Counted from the first letter of the stretch, positions 1-7,940 are shown. The stretch: 64,000 nt of DNA from Moraxellaceae bacterium (GCA_030646295.1 JAUSND010000019.1:62001-126000), one strand, 5' to 3'. The notes: generated by a model from the letters alone, not told the origin. Numbers and translations are program-made.

Positions 1-488
1 TGGCGCGTGCCACGCTCAACCTGTCGCGCTTGCCGGTGGCAGCCATGGCGGTCGGTTTTGCCCAGCAGGCCGTGGATATCGCAACTGAATATGCCTGTCG
101 CGAGACGCTGGCCGGCCGGCCATTGCTGCACTACCAGCATGTGCAGTCGACTCTGGCTGATCTGCAGGCAGAGACCGGTGCCATTCGCGCGCTGGTCTGG
201 CGCCATGCGCAGGGCTGGACGCCCCGTCAGGATGGTGCGGCGCTCTGCAAGTTTCAGGCAACGGATCGTGCCCAGGTCGTCATCGAGGCGGCCATGGACC
301 TGCTGGGCAGCAGTGCCGTGCGGCATGACAGCGGCATCGAACGCACCTTTCGCGACAACCGCCTGACCCGCATTTTTGAAGGTACCAACCAGATCAACCG
401 GCTGGCCGTGATCGAGGATCAGCAGGCCAGTCTGCTGGCCCGCATTGCGCGCAGTGTCTCTCTTAACGTTTCAGGAGCAGGACGATGA
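1..488 (+). CDS. acyl-CoA dehydrogenase, C-terminal part (5' end outside window)
   Basis: The reading frame is open from base 3 and ends with TGA at 486-488. The roughly 160 visible residues form the C-terminal helical domain of an acyl-CoA dehydrogenase. Near the end is the family motif RIFEGTNQINRLAV, which contributes to FAD/substrate binding and the dimer interface. The family oxidises acyl-CoA thioesters to trans-2-enoyl-CoA, passing electrons to ETF. The stop overlaps the ATG of the next gene (ATGA), so the two are probably translationally coupled in a fatty-acid or related acyl-CoA catabolic operon. The substrate chain length cannot be told from this fragment. Confidence 0.85.
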   Translation, partial: ARATLNLSRLPVAAMAVGFAQQAVDIATEYACRETLAGRPLLHYQHVQSTLADLQAETGAIRALVWRHAQGWTPRQDGAALCKFQATDRAQVVIEAAMDLLGSSAVRHDSGIERTFRDNRLTRIFEGTNQINRLAVIEDQQASLLARIARSVSLNVSGAGR

Positions 489-1300
489 ACATGATGATGA
501 CCGGTGCCCGAGTGGCGCACGATGACCCGTTCTTTCAGGTGCCGCGACGCGCGATTGACACCAGTGAAGGTGTGGTGGAGCTGCCGATCATGTATTACGA
601 CACCTCGGCGGTGTTTGCATTTTTTCTTGCCGGGCAGGAGCGTGTGGAGCAGGTGCTGGCGGGGACGGGGCTGGTGCCGGCACTGACGGTGGGTAACCGT
701 GCGCTGGTGGCGTTGGCCTGTTTTGAGTATCGCGATACCAGTGTGGGGGTCTACAACGAGGTGGGCCTGTCGGTGGCGGTAACACGCCCAGGCGAGACGC
801 AGCGCTTCGGGGGTTGGGGCGAGTTGCTGGCAACCTTGCAGCAGCCCGAGCAGCGCCATGTCGCCTTCCACATTCTGGATCTGCCGGTCACCACGGCGGC
901 TGCCAATGCCGCCGGACGTGAAATATGGGGCTTTCCCAAGTTTGTGACGGACATTCCCTTTCGCCTGGACGGGCGCGAGTTGGCATGTCAGGTGATGGTG
1001 CCCGGATCAGCGGTGCCGGTGATGACCCTTGCCGGCACCATGGGGGGCTCGGTTCCTGCCGGCCCGCTCAGCCTGGCCCTGTTGTCCAGCCGGGAGGGGC
1101 ATCTCTGCCGGTCTACCGTCAATGCGCGCGGTGCGACACGGCTGGCATTGCCCGGCTCTGTGCGGCTTGTCGTGAATGACGGTGATCACGCCATGGGTGG
1201 GCGACTGCGGGCGCTGGGGCTGGAAAATGCCGCACCACTGGCGCTGATGTGGACACATGCGTTCCAGTCACGCCTGAATGAAGGAGTTGATCTGGATTAG
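485..1300 (+). CDS. acetoacetate decarboxylase-family protein
   Basis: This 271-residue protein has the acetoacetate decarboxylase (ADC) superfamily fold signature. It includes the conserved block REIWGFPKFVTDI at about residues 143-155, whose Lys aligns with the Schiff-base region. Classical ADC has a Lys-Lys pair here; this protein shows a single Lys followed by Phe, so decarboxylase activity is uncertain, and the superfamily includes enzymes with other chemistry. Translation probably starts at the ATG at 485, overlapping the upstream dehydrogenase stop, although in-frame ATGs at 491 and 494 are alternatives. The context is acyl-CoA catabolism. A rho-independent terminator follows about 45 bases after the stop. 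Confidence 0.75.
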   Translation: MNMMMTGARVAHDDPFFQVPRRAIDTSEGVVELPIMYYDTSAVFAFFLAGQERVEQVLAGTGLVPALTVGNRALVALACFEYRDTSVGVYNEVGLSVAVTRPGETQRFGGWGELLATLQQPEQRHVAFHILDLPVTTAAANAAGREIWGFPKFVTDIPFRLDGRELACQVMVPGSAVPVMTLAGTMGGSVPAGPLSLALLSSREGHLCRSTVNARGATRLALPGSVRLVVNDGDHAMGGRLRALGLENAAPLALMWTHAFQSRLNEGVDLD

Positions 1301-1345
1301 GTGCCAACACAGCGATCGGGTCTGGCCGGTTGCCGGTCACCCAAC

Positions 1346-1385
1346 AAAAAGCCCGGATCAGGCAAGTGCCGGATCCGGGCTTTTT
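1346..1385. terminator. bidirectional rho-independent terminator
   Basis: A 9-bp perfect stem (1351-1359 with 1372-1380, gcccggatc/gatccgggc) carries a 12-base loop. It is flanked by A5 on the left and T5 on the right. It lies between the ADC-family gene on the plus strand and tRNA-Met on the minus strand, and can end transcripts from both sides. Confidence 0.85.
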
Positions 1386-1407
1386 GATGCGCTTGGGAGC
1401 GCAGAAT

Positions 1408-1484
1408 TGGTGGCTACACCGGGACTTGAACCTGGGACATCAGCATTATGAATGCTGCGCTCTAACCAACTGAGCTATGTAGCC
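1408..1484 (-). tRNA. tRNA-Met (CAT), elongator type
   Basis: Read on the minus strand, 77 bases fold as a cloverleaf. The acceptor stem is GGCTACA/TGTAGCC, the D-loop contains AGCTCAGTTGGTTAGAGC, and the anticodon stem CAGCATT...AATGCTG encloses CAT. The T-arm contains GGTTCAAGTCC and the 3' CCA is encoded. The first base pair is G-C and the sequence resembles elongator tRNA-Met of enterics rather than initiator tRNA. A CAT anticodon could also be tRNA-Ile2 (lysidine-modified), but the acceptor and D-arm match elongator Met better. Confidence 0.92.
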
Positions 1485-1503
1485 GTCTCTAAAAGAGGCG
1501 CGC

Positions 1504-1532
1504 ATTTTGGCCAGCGCTACCGGCCTTGTCAA
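1504..1532 (-). promoter_or_regulatory. sigma-70 promoter of tRNA-Met
   Basis: On the minus strand there is a perfect -35 TTGACA (1527-1532), a 17-base spacer and a -10 CAAAAT (1504-1509, 4 of 6 consensus). The start of transcription would fall near 1497, about a dozen bases before the mature tRNA. Confidence 0.7.
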
Positions 1533-1678
1533 GAGGTGGAGAGCCATCTGTAGCCATGCCGGGGACGCCGGATCGACGTGGCCGGCCGCTTGCACCAATC
1601 CGCCAAAACAGCCAGCATCGCCGGCGTTTCCGGGGCCCGAGCGGGGTCCTGACAGATTCGGCCTTGCCAGAGACCCTC

Positions 1679-2281
1679 ATGAACGATACTGCCTGTCTGC
1701 CTGCCTGTTCCGTTCTGCTGCTGTCCGGGGGGCGTGGCAGCCGCATGGGGGGGCAGGACAAGGGACTGATCGAGTGGCAGGGCCGCCCCATGATCGCCTG
1801 GCTGCACGATCTGGTGCGCCCCCTTACCGACGACCTGATCATCTCCTGTAACCGCAATGGCGAGCGTTATGCGGGCTTTGCAGACTGCTTGGTGCAGGAC
1901 GATGACCATGAGTTTCAGGGGCCGCTGGCGGGCATTCGTGCCGGGCTGGCGGCTGCACGGCATTCCTGCCTGCTGGTGCTGCCCTGTGATGCGCCATTGC
2001 TGGACGAGGCATTGCTGGTGTCGTTGCTGCGGATGGCGGGTAGCGATCCGGCTCATCCGGTGATGGTGCAAAGAGGTCTGCAATGGGAGCCCCTGTTCTG
2101 CTGCATTCCACGTGCCTGCGCCCCGGCCATTGAGGCTGCATGGGCGACGGGCGAGCGCAGTCCGCGCCGGCTCTTGCTGTCACTGGGGGTGGTGCCGCTG
2201 CCTTGCGAGGAGGATGACCCGCGACTGGCCAACCTGAATACGCCGGCCTTGCTGGCGTCGACACCGCTTCGGCCTGGCTGA
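1679..2281 (+). CDS. mobA: molybdenum cofactor guanylyltransferase MobA
   Basis: MobA transfers GMP from GTP to molybdopterin to make the MGD form needed by enzymes such as NarG. The 200-residue protein has the nucleotidyltransferase signature [15 protein letters not shown] at residues 15-29 and an acidic metal-binding motif PCDAP near residue 100. The ATG at 1679 was chosen because the family motif lies about 15 residues in, as usual. The frame is open further upstream to 1526, but that part has no homology-like features and overlaps the tRNA promoter. It stands alone here, convergent with the curli cluster, but fits functionally with the moa/moe and nar genes downstream. Confidence 0.93.
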   Translation: MNDTACLPACSVLLLSGGRGSRMGGQDKGLIEWQGRPMIAWLHDLVRPLTDDLIISCNRNGERYAGFADCLVQDDDHEFQGPLAGIRAGLAAARHSCLLVLPCDAPLLDEALLVSLLRMAGSDPAHPVMVQRGLQWEPLFCCIPRACAPAIEAAWATGERSPRRLLLSLGVVPLPCEEDDPRLANLNTPALLASTPLRPG

Positions 2282-2309
2282 AGGCTTTGCAGGCGCCAGT
2301 ACGCTGACG

Positions 2310-2744
2310 TCAGATTCTGGCATCATCGGCAAGGCGGGCTTCGCGCACCAGTATCAGTTCACCATTGCGACGCAGTTCAAGTCGCACATCCAGTTGTTCG
2401 CCTTTCCGCAGGCTCTGCCTGACTTCGCTGCTGCAATGATCCTGCCGTTCGTGCAGGCGCACGGATTGTTGTTGCCGGCTGCGTGATGTGCCATGCGGGC
2501 CGTGCTTGACCACCTCAAGTGTCATCTCGAGTGTCTGGGGCTCTGTCGCCCGGATGCAGGGTGTGATGATGACGGCACCGGTAATGTGCCGGATGCGCAA
2601 TTCGGCGTCTGGCATGACGGGGGCTGCCGGCGTGCTGGCGTGTGCCAGACAGGGGGGAGGAATAAAAATGAATACCGGCATGCATAACAGCCATGCCGGT
2701 ATCAGTAATTGCCGGGCCGAACATCGTGATGCCCGGATGGACAT
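2310..2744 (-). CDS. csgC: CsgC/CsgH-like curli chaperone
   Basis: This 144-residue protein has an N-terminal signal peptide with a hydrophobic stretch ending at CLAHA, followed by a small beta-rich domain. The segment with VVKHGPHGTSRSRQQQ aligns with the strand-loop region of E. coli CsgC. CsgC is a periplasmic factor that stops CsgA from forming amyloid too early. The CxC motif of enteric CsgC is absent, which is more like the CsgH variants. It starts about 20 bases after the csgA stop and is the last gene of the curli cluster, which supports the call more than the weak sequence similarity does. Confidence 0.65.
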   Translation of the reverse strand: MSIRASRCSARQLLIPAWLLCMPVFIFIPPPCLAHASTPAAPVMPDAELRIRHITGAVIITPCIRATEPQTLEMTLEVVKHGPHGTSRSRQQQSVRLHERQDHCSSEVRQSLRKGEQLDVRLELRRNGELILVREARLADDARI

Positions 2745-2763
2745 CACGATGCGGCTTGCACAA

Positions 2764-3945
2764 TCAGTTCTGGACAACAGTTGCCATGTTGCCAGTGCCG
2801 GACTGCGACACGGTGGCAGCGTTGAAGGCACCCGTCTGCTGGACATTGGCCGAGTTGTAGTAGCCGGTCTGCTGAACGTCGGCGTAGTTGCCGGTGCCAT
2901 TCTGGTTGACGACAGCCAGATTGCCTTCGCCATACCAGTACTGGTTGATGTTGGCGATGTTGTTGTTGCCGGCCTGATCAATGTCGGTGCTGTTGCCATA
3001 GCCTTCGCTGTTTGCAGAGGCCTGGTTGTAGTCACCGGACTGGTCGACGTCGGCGTTGTTGTTCCAGCCGTACTGCCAGACATTGGCATAGTTCTGTGTG
3101 CCGGTCTGGGTGGTGGTGGCCACGTTGTCATAACCGGTCTGCGACACGTTGGCATAGCCATCGTGCGAGCCAATCTGGTCGACGTTGGCAAAGTTGCGGT
3201 CGTAGGACTGGCTGATGTAGGCCTCATTGCTCAGGTTGCGCTGGGTGATGATGCCGTTGTTGTCGTAGCCGTACTGGCTGATGCTGGCAACGGTGCCTTC
3301 GCCCGGGCCGTAGTTGTAGCTGTTGGTGTTCTGGTCAATCAGTGCGCTGTTGCCGCCACCGTTCTGGTACAGGCTGGCCACGGCACCGTCAGAAACGATC
3401 TGCAGCACGGTGCCGCTGTTGGCGGTGCCGTATTGGGCAGAATTGACCGAGCCATAATCAGACCAGTACTGGTCGATATGCACTGCATTGGCATCGCCGC
3501 CCTGGTAGGCAGAGGCATAAGCGCCATCAGCATTGTCCTGCAGCACGGTTGCGCTGTTGTCATTGCCATACTGGTCAACATCAGCGGTGGCCGAAGTGTT
3601 GTAGGTGTGCTGTGTCACGAAGGCGCTGTTGCTGTTGCCAACCTGGTTGACGTCAGCCACCGAGCCGTTGGCATAGTCATACTGGGTAATGGTGGCGCTG
3701 TTGTATTCGCCTTCCTGGTAAGTGTTGGCCAGGTTGTTGCTGGTGCCCTGCTGGGTGGTACTGGCGCTGTTGTAGTTGCCCGTCTGGGTCTGTGCGGCAG
3801 TGTTGGCTACGGCACCGTTGTTCTGGGTGATGGCGGCGGCATTGCCGGTGCCAGACTGGTTCTGGGTGGCGATGTTGCTGTCAGCGAAGGTGGTGCCGGC
3901 GGCTGTCATCATGACGGCAACGGCGATCAGTTTTTTCTGGAACAT
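2764..3945 (-). CDS. csgA: major curlin subunit CsgA, extended repeat form
   Basis: A secreted amyloid subunit of 393 residues begins at the ATG at 3945, behind a strong AAGGAGAG. It has a signal peptide (FQKKLIAVAVMMTAAGTTFA). The rest is built almost entirely from curlin half-repeats of about 11 residues with the pattern G-x-x-N-x-A-x-x-x-Q. I count about 32 half-repeats, that is some 16 full repeats, against five in the 151-residue E. coli CsgA. Some central units are irregular (Tyr/Asp-rich, with missing Gln or Asn). It follows csgB by 38 bases. Its low-complexity DNA creates long spurious open frames on the opposite strand. Confidence 0.92.
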   Translation of the reverse strand: MFQKKLIAVAVMMTAAGTTFADSNIATQNQSGTGNAAAITQNNGAVANTAAQTQTGNYNSASTTQQGTSNNLANTYQEGEYNSATITQYDYANGSVADVNQVGNSNSAFVTQHTYNTSATADVDQYGNDNSATVLQDNADGAYASAYQGGDANAVHIDQYWSDYGSVNSAQYGTANSGTVLQIVSDGAVASLYQNGGGNSALIDQNTNSYNYGPGEGTVASISQYGYDNNGIITQRNLSNEAYISQSYDRNFANVDQIGSHDGYANVSQTGYDNVATTTQTGTQNYANVWQYGWNNNADVDQSGDYNQASANSEGYGNSTDIDQAGNNNIANINQYWYGEGNLAVVNQNGTGNYADVQQTGYYNSANVQQTGAFNAATVSQSGTGNMATVVQN

Positions 3946-3983
3946 GGCGGTCTCTCCTTGAGTGCACGGGTGGTGGTACTGCA

Positions 3984-4421
3984 TCAGTTGGTCTGGCCAA
4001 GCTGGACATGAGTCCCGCTGCCGGACTGGTAAATGGCGCCGTACAAGCCGGTGCCAGATTGGGTGATGACGGCCTGGTTGCCGCTGCCCGTCTGGGCAAT
4101 GAATGCCTGGTTGTTCCAGCCGCTCTGGATGATGGCGGCAATGTTTTCCAGACCGGCCTGCGTGATTTGTGCCTGGTGACCGGCACCTTGCTGCACGATC
4201 AGTGCGTGATTGGCCATGCCGGTTTGCATGATGTGTGCGTCAAGCGCATCACCCTGCTGAAAAACCGCTGCACTCTGTGATGCATCCTGCAGGCTGGCCT
4301 CGAACACCTGTTCCGGCAATTCATCAGGAAGATTGAGCTCGTCAAAAGGCGACAGGTCACCTGCGTGCAGGCTTGCTGCGAGCAAGAGTGCAGGTGCAAC
4401 CCACATCATTCGCATGGCCAT
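3984..4421 (-). CDS. csgB: curlin nucleator CsgB
   Basis: This 145-residue protein has a signal peptide (MRMMWVAPALLLAASLHAG) and about nine curlin half-repeats of the form G-x-x-N-x-A-x-I-x-Q. It is shorter than the neighbouring CsgA and less rich in Tyr and Asp. CsgB is anchored at the outer membrane and nucleates CsgA polymerisation. The start at 4421 is supported by GAAGG about 10 bases upstream. The frame continues upstream to 4529, but without a signal-like sequence. The order csgB-csgA-csgC matches the enteric csgBAC operon. Confidence 0.88.
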   Translation of the reverse strand: MAMRMMWVAPALLLAASLHAGDLSPFDELNLPDELPEQVFEASLQDASQSAAVFQQGDALDAHIMQTGMANHALIVQQGAGHQAQITQAGLENIAAIIQSGWNNQAFIAQTGSGNQAVITQSGTGLYGAIYQSGSGTHVQLGQTN

Positions 4422-4496
4422 GTCGTGACGACCTTCAGGCTGGATGAGCGGCGATGGTCGTCTTGGCAGCGGGCAAAGGAAATAAGAAATTAGAAT

Positions 4497-4513
4497 GGTT
4501 TTTACTGAAAACC
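4497..4513. promoter_or_regulatory. palindromic element upstream of csgB
   Basis: An inverted repeat (ggttttt-act-gaaaacc) lies in the AT-rich part of the 117-base gap between csgG and csgB, about 80-90 bases before the csgB start. One half, GGTTTTCA on the minus strand, also occurs in the palindrome upstream of csgD. It may be an operator of the csgBAC promoter, for example for CsgD; this is inference. Confidence 0.35.
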
Positions 4514-4538
4514 GGTCCGACTCATGCAAACAGGGCTG

Positions 4539-5438
4539 TCACATGCCAATGATCGGGTATTCACCCAGATAACTTTTGAGGATGCCGTCGGCGCGTCTGG
4601 ACTCGGGGCTGACGGACCACAGCTTCTGGTCGACGCCCTGCGCAATCATGTGAATGACGGCGGACTCCATCGCGGACAGCAGGCAAAGCTGCGCCGGTTC
4701 GTTGGTGGTGTAGCCGGCATCGGCTTCCAGCAGTTTCTTGAATTCAATAAACCGGAATACCCCGGCCTGAACTTCGCGGGACAACAGGGATTTGGTGGTC
4801 AGTACGCTGACCAGCACGCGTCCGCTGCGGATATCAATGGCACGCAGATTGACGGTGACCTGGTCAACCCGGTACTGCTCGGATGACGAGATGCCCAGAT
4901 AGCGCACGCCGATGCCGCCGGTCCTGACATCGGAGTCATAGGCGACCACGCCACCTTCCAGCAGGATGGAGGCGGAGAGCAGGGGCGCTATGCCGTCATC
5001 ACCATCGGCCGCTTTCTTGCCGCCTGCTTTTGCTGTGGCGGAACGAATGATCTTGCGCTCCGTCAGCAGGTTCTGCAGGCCCTCGCGTTCCAGTACCGAG
5101 AACCAGCCGGACTCCTGCAGTACGTTGGTCAGCATGGCGGCACCGCCCTGTGTGACGGCAGTCGAGAACGAGCTGGACGGCGCTGCCTTGTACTGGCCGG
5201 TCTGGTCCCGGAAACCGTAAACAACGATTGGAATGTGGCCGCGCGGCTCGGGCAGAAGCTTCAGGTCGCGGTAGGTGGAGGTGCGCGGCGTCAGCGTGAC
5301 GTTTTCGTGCGGGGCTGCCAATGCGTCACGGGTTTTCTGGAATACCGAGCAGCCGGGTGTTGCCAGCAGCGTAAGGGCCAGCAGGGCGATGGCTGACAGT
5401 GACCTGAATGTCGCCGGTGTTTTACGGGTTGCTGACAA
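4539..5438 (-). CDS. csgG: curli secretion pore lipoprotein CsgG
   Basis: CsgG forms the nonameric outer-membrane channel through which CsgA and CsgB are exported. The 299-residue product has a lipoprotein signal ending in LLATPGC and CsgG motifs such as IPIVVYGFRDQTGQYK, followed by the membrane-spanning and periplasmic parts. The best start is a TTG at 5438, preceded by a good GGAGGT eight bases upstream. No ATG or GTG gives a sensible signal peptide. It overlaps the end of csgF by 17 bases, so translation is coupled. Confidence 0.93.
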   Translation of the reverse strand: MSATRKTPATFRSLSAIALLALTLLATPGCSVFQKTRDALAAPHENVTLTPRTSTYRDLKLLPEPRGHIPIVVYGFRDQTGQYKAAPSSSFSTAVTQGGAAMLTNVLQESGWFSVLEREGLQNLLTERKIIRSATAKAGGKKAADGDDGIAPLLSASILLEGGVVAYDSDVRTGGIGVRYLGISSSEQYRVDQVTVNLRAIDIRSGRVLVSVLTTKSLLSREVQAGVFRFIEFKKLLEADAGYTTNEPAQLCLLSAMESAVIHMIAQGVDQKLWSVSPESRRADGILKSYLGEYPIIGM

Positions 5439-5844
5439 GACCGCTGACCTCCACGACGGATACGCTACCTGTGGCGCGGTCAGTGACCGAAATGAGCAGT
5501 CCGCCAGCGCCATCATCGGCAATGTCGATGATGAAGTCGGTTGTCTCCATGTGGCCTTCGCCACCGCCACCTACGTCGGACAGCAGCTCGCCCAGCAGGC
5601 GCGATTCGAGTGAACTCATGAAGCGTTCAATGGCACTTTGGCGCTGTCCGGTACTGCTGCGGGCGGAGGGGTCCTTGGTGTCGTTCTGTGCCTGCGCATT
5701 GCTGAGCAGATAGCTGCCGTTCAGTGGATTGCCACCGAATGCCGGATTGACCGGGGTGTAGACCAGTGGCGAGGCGTGCGTTGTGCTGGCAGCCAGTGCG
5801 CACAACAAGGCAATGTTTTTTCCAATGTGTGATCTTTTTTTCAT
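5422..5844 (-). CDS. csgF: curli assembly factor CsgF
   Basis: CsgF is a secreted periplasmic/outer-membrane accessory that binds the CsgG channel and helps attach CsgB to the surface. The 140-residue protein has a signal peptide (ends STTHA), then the conserved N-terminal region of the mature protein, VYTPVNPAFGGNPLNGSYLL, which plugs into CsgG. It overlaps csgE by ATGA and csgG by 17 bases. Confidence 0.93.
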   Translation of the reverse strand: MKKRSHIGKNIALLCALAASTTHASPLVYTPVNPAFGGNPLNGSYLLSNAQAQNDTKDPSARSSTGQRQSAIERFMSSLESRLLGELLSDVGGGGEGHMETTDFIIDIADDGAGGLLISVTDRATGSVSVVEVSGLVSNP

Positions 5845-6239
5845 TCCAGTTCATCCGGTGCCAGTTCGATGGCTTCAATCATTTTGCGCAAGCGGTTCTG
5901 GGCCAGGCGCTGTTCCATTGTTTCCTCGACCTGTGCGGCAATTTCTCGCACATTCATGCGCCCGGGTGTAATGAACAGGGTTTGCAGCGTGTTCTGGCCC
6001 TCGGAAATAATGATCATGCTGCCCCAGCGTGCGGAGGGACGTTCAGTGATGGTGAACGTGGTTGCAGGGCTGGTGTCTGCGTCGAGGCGTTGCACGGAAA
6101 ATTCACGGGCGAACTCGTGACCGATCAGCGTGATGGTGTTGTCAATGATCATGCCGCTGTCGATGGCTTCAAGACCTCCGCTGTCAATGTCGCTTGCCAT
6201 TGCGATTGACGGAAGCAGCAGCAGGATTGCCGGTTTCAT
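5841..6239 (-). CDS. csgE: curli export specificity factor CsgE
   Basis: CsgE is a periplasmic adaptor that caps CsgG and directs curlin subunits to it. The protein has 132 residues with a short signal peptide (ends SIAMA). It carries the conserved segment TITERPSARWGSMIII, closely matching the enteric NERPSARWGS block. It overlaps csgD by ATGA and csgF by ATGA, so csgDEFG is read as one coupled unit. Confidence 0.93.
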   Translation of the reverse strand: MKPAILLLLPSIAMASDIDSGGLEAIDSGMIIDNTITLIGHEFAREFSVQRLDADTSPATTFTITERPSARWGSMIIISEGQNTLQTLFITPGRMNVREIAAQVEETMEQRLAQNRLRKMIEAIELAPDELE

Positions 6240-6907
6240 GCCTCCACTTTCCTGAGGTTTGCTTTTACCCAGTTGCTGGCCTGGGTGCGATTACGCACGC
6301 TGATTTTACGGAAGATGTTGTAGATGTGCGTCTTGACGGTGTGCTCGCTGATCGACAGGGAAAAAGCAATCTGCGCATTGGTTGAGGCCATGTCGATGTG
6401 CCACAGGATCTGGCGTTCCCTGTCGGTAAGTTCGGGCAGGTTCTGCGTCAGTATCGGAGGCACCATCGTGTTGCGCTGGCGTTCCAGCCAATCGTCAAGG
6501 ATGCGGCGGGGAAACCAGTTCTCTCCTGTCAGCATCAGGGAGATGCCCTTGATCAGGTGGTCATTGTTGCATTCGTCGGGAAAAATTCCCTTTACCATCG
6601 GCCAGCTCACCAGTTGCTCGTAGCCGCTGCGCGCCGGGACACCGTACAGGGCAATGGATTGCACGGTATCGCCGCTATAAAGACCTGAAAGAAAGTGTTG
6701 TGCACTGGCAAGTGACACATGTCTGCAGTCAATGATGACAATCTGGCAGTTACCGGGGATGTCTGTCTGCACATGGGTCAGGGTATAGCCATGTCGTGAA
6801 AGGACATCTGCCATATGCGGCGGTGAACCATCGGGGCCTGCAAGCCACCCGATGGACGGGAGGGCGGGGCCGGAACTGGTTGGCCGGGGTGAAAGGTGCT
6901 TTTCCAT
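6236..6907 (-). CDS. csgD: LuxR-family regulator CsgD
   Basis: CsgD activates the curli structural genes and other biofilm matrix functions. From the ATG at 6907 the protein has 223 residues (E. coli CsgD, 216). It has an N-terminal receiver-like domain without a convincing full acidic pocket and a C-terminal LuxR helix-turn-helix (LTDRERQIL ... SISEHTVKTHIYNIFRKI). It ends in NRTQASNWVKANLR, which parallels E. coli CsgD. An upstream TTG at 6976 would add 23 basic residues and is less likely. It is the first gene of the curli cluster, so the region 6908-7460 should contain its promoter. Confidence 0.88.
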   Translation of the reverse strand: MEKHLSPRPTSSGPALPSIGWLAGPDGSPPHMADVLSRHGYTLTHVQTDIPGNCQIVIIDCRHVSLASAQHFLSGLYSGDTVQSIALYGVPARSGYEQLVSWPMVKGIFPDECNNDHLIKGISLMLTGENWFPRRILDDWLERQRNTMVPPILTQNLPELTDRERQILWHIDMASTNAQIAFSLSISEHTVKTHIYNIFRKISVRNRTQASNWVKANLRKVEA

Positions 6908-7460
6908 GGCGAGGGCCTGAATCCTTTTCAGTCGCTTCCTTTGCGTGCGGGATTGTAGTTGCGTCAGCAGCCGCAAAACAATATCGAAACAGGATTACCT
7001 TTAAATGAAACCTTTTAAGGCGGTTTTCATTTGTTTTGATACGAAATTAGTATTAGATGCAGGCGTAATTTGACGGTCTTTTATTTTGGCTGAGGCGATT
7101 GAACAGCAAAGGGCTGCGTAAGCCAGCAGTTTCTGGATACATGATCGGCCCTGTTTGTATGCATATCCGGCCATTCTGTTTTTTGGGACAGGCAGGGGAT
7201 GGTCGGCCTGGTTCATTTTTGCCGGAGGGCCGTAGCCTGTGATGTGGCCGGCAGTGTTCCGGGTGGATGCGTCGGGGGGTGTGTCGGTGGTTGTGCCGAG
7301 GCGTATGCCGGTGATACATGCCGCGTGTCTCGTGACGCGGGGTTGTCAGGTACGGACAGTCGGGCCTTGCGGCACGGCAGAAAGCCGGCTCCCGCTGGTG
7401 TGAGGCCTGAAACTGAAATATGGTTGTCAAAAGTCACGCAGGAAAACAGGGGAAAGTGTT
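6908..7460. other. 553-base intergenic region between csgD and moaC
   Basis: No convincing protein or RNA gene is seen. The csgD-proximal part (about 6960-7090) is AT-rich and contains a palindrome, as expected for a regulated csgD promoter. The moaC-proximal part (about 7200-7440) is GC-rich and could be a leader for moaC. I looked for a molybdenum-cofactor riboswitch there but cannot fit the known consensus by eye. No good -35/-10 pair could be fixed on either strand. Confidence 0.6.
7003..7032. promoter_or_regulatory. inverted repeat in csgD upstream region
   Basis: An almost perfect palindrome (aaatgaaacc - 9 bases - ggttttcattt, one bulged base) lies about 96-125 bases upstream of the csgD start. 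It could be a regulator binding site. It shares the half-site GGTTTTCA with the element upstream of csgB. Confidence 0.4.
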
Positions 7461-7940
7461 GTGTTGACGCATCTTGATGCAAACGGGCATGCCACCATGG
7501 TGGATGTGACCGAGAAGTCCGTGACGACGCGCGAGGCAATCGCCGAGGCACGTGTGCGCATGTTACCGGAGACCCTGCGGATGATTCAGGCCGGTGGGCA
7601 TCCGAAGGGTGACGTGTTTGCGGTCGCCCGCATTGCCGGCATCATGGCGGCGAAGAAAACACATGAACTGATTCCGCTCTGTCACCCCTTGCTGTTGACC
7701 AGTGTCAAGGTGGAGTTGATGGCCGAAGGCGATGATGTGGTGCACATCGTGTCGCGCTGCAAACTGGCGGGGCAGACCGGCGTGGAAATGGAGGCGCTGA
7801 CCGCCGCCAGCGTTGCCGCCCTGACGATTTACGACATGTGCAAGGCCGTGGACAAGGGCATGACGATTGAGTCAGTACGCCTGCTGGAAAAAACCGGCGG
7901 TAAAAGCGGTCATTACCACTACGAAAAGGTTTCTTCATGA
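7461..7940 (+). CDS. moaC: cyclic pyranopterin monophosphate synthase MoaC
   Basis: MoaC works with MoaA in the first step of molybdopterin synthesis, turning the cyclised GTP intermediate into cPMP. The 159-residue protein carries the family motifs [28 protein letters not shown] and [16 protein letters not shown], and ends normally. It starts with GTG at 7461 behind AGGGGAAA; a TTG follows immediately. It overlaps moaE by ATGA. A moaD gene, usually between moaC and moaE, is absent here. Confidence 0.95.
   Translation: MLTHLDANGHATMVDVTEKSVTTREAIAEARVRMLPETLRMIQAGGHPKGDVFAVARIAGIMAAKKTHELIPLCHPLLLTSVKVELMAEGDDVVHIVSRCKLAGQTGVEMEALTAASVAALTIYDMCKAVDKGMTIESVRLLEKTGGKSGHYHYEKVSS

Noticed and set aside
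2310-3227. 305-residue minus-strand ORF running from within csgA into csgC
   Set aside because: Only the last 144 residues (from 2744) are a real protein; the rest is out-of-frame repeat DNA.
2488-4011. 507-residue plus-strand ORF opposite csgA and csgC
   Set aside because: Its Val/Gly-rich repetitive sequence is the antisense image of the curlin repeats; csgA on the minus strand has the signal peptide, SD and family repeats.
6907-6976. TTG start for csgD at 6976
   Set aside because: Adds 23 basic residues not found in CsgD proteins; ATG at 6907 gives the usual length.
7200-7460. Possible molybdenum-cofactor riboswitch before moaC
   Set aside because: The leader is GC-rich and long enough, but I could not align the conserved helices; a covariance-model search would be needed.
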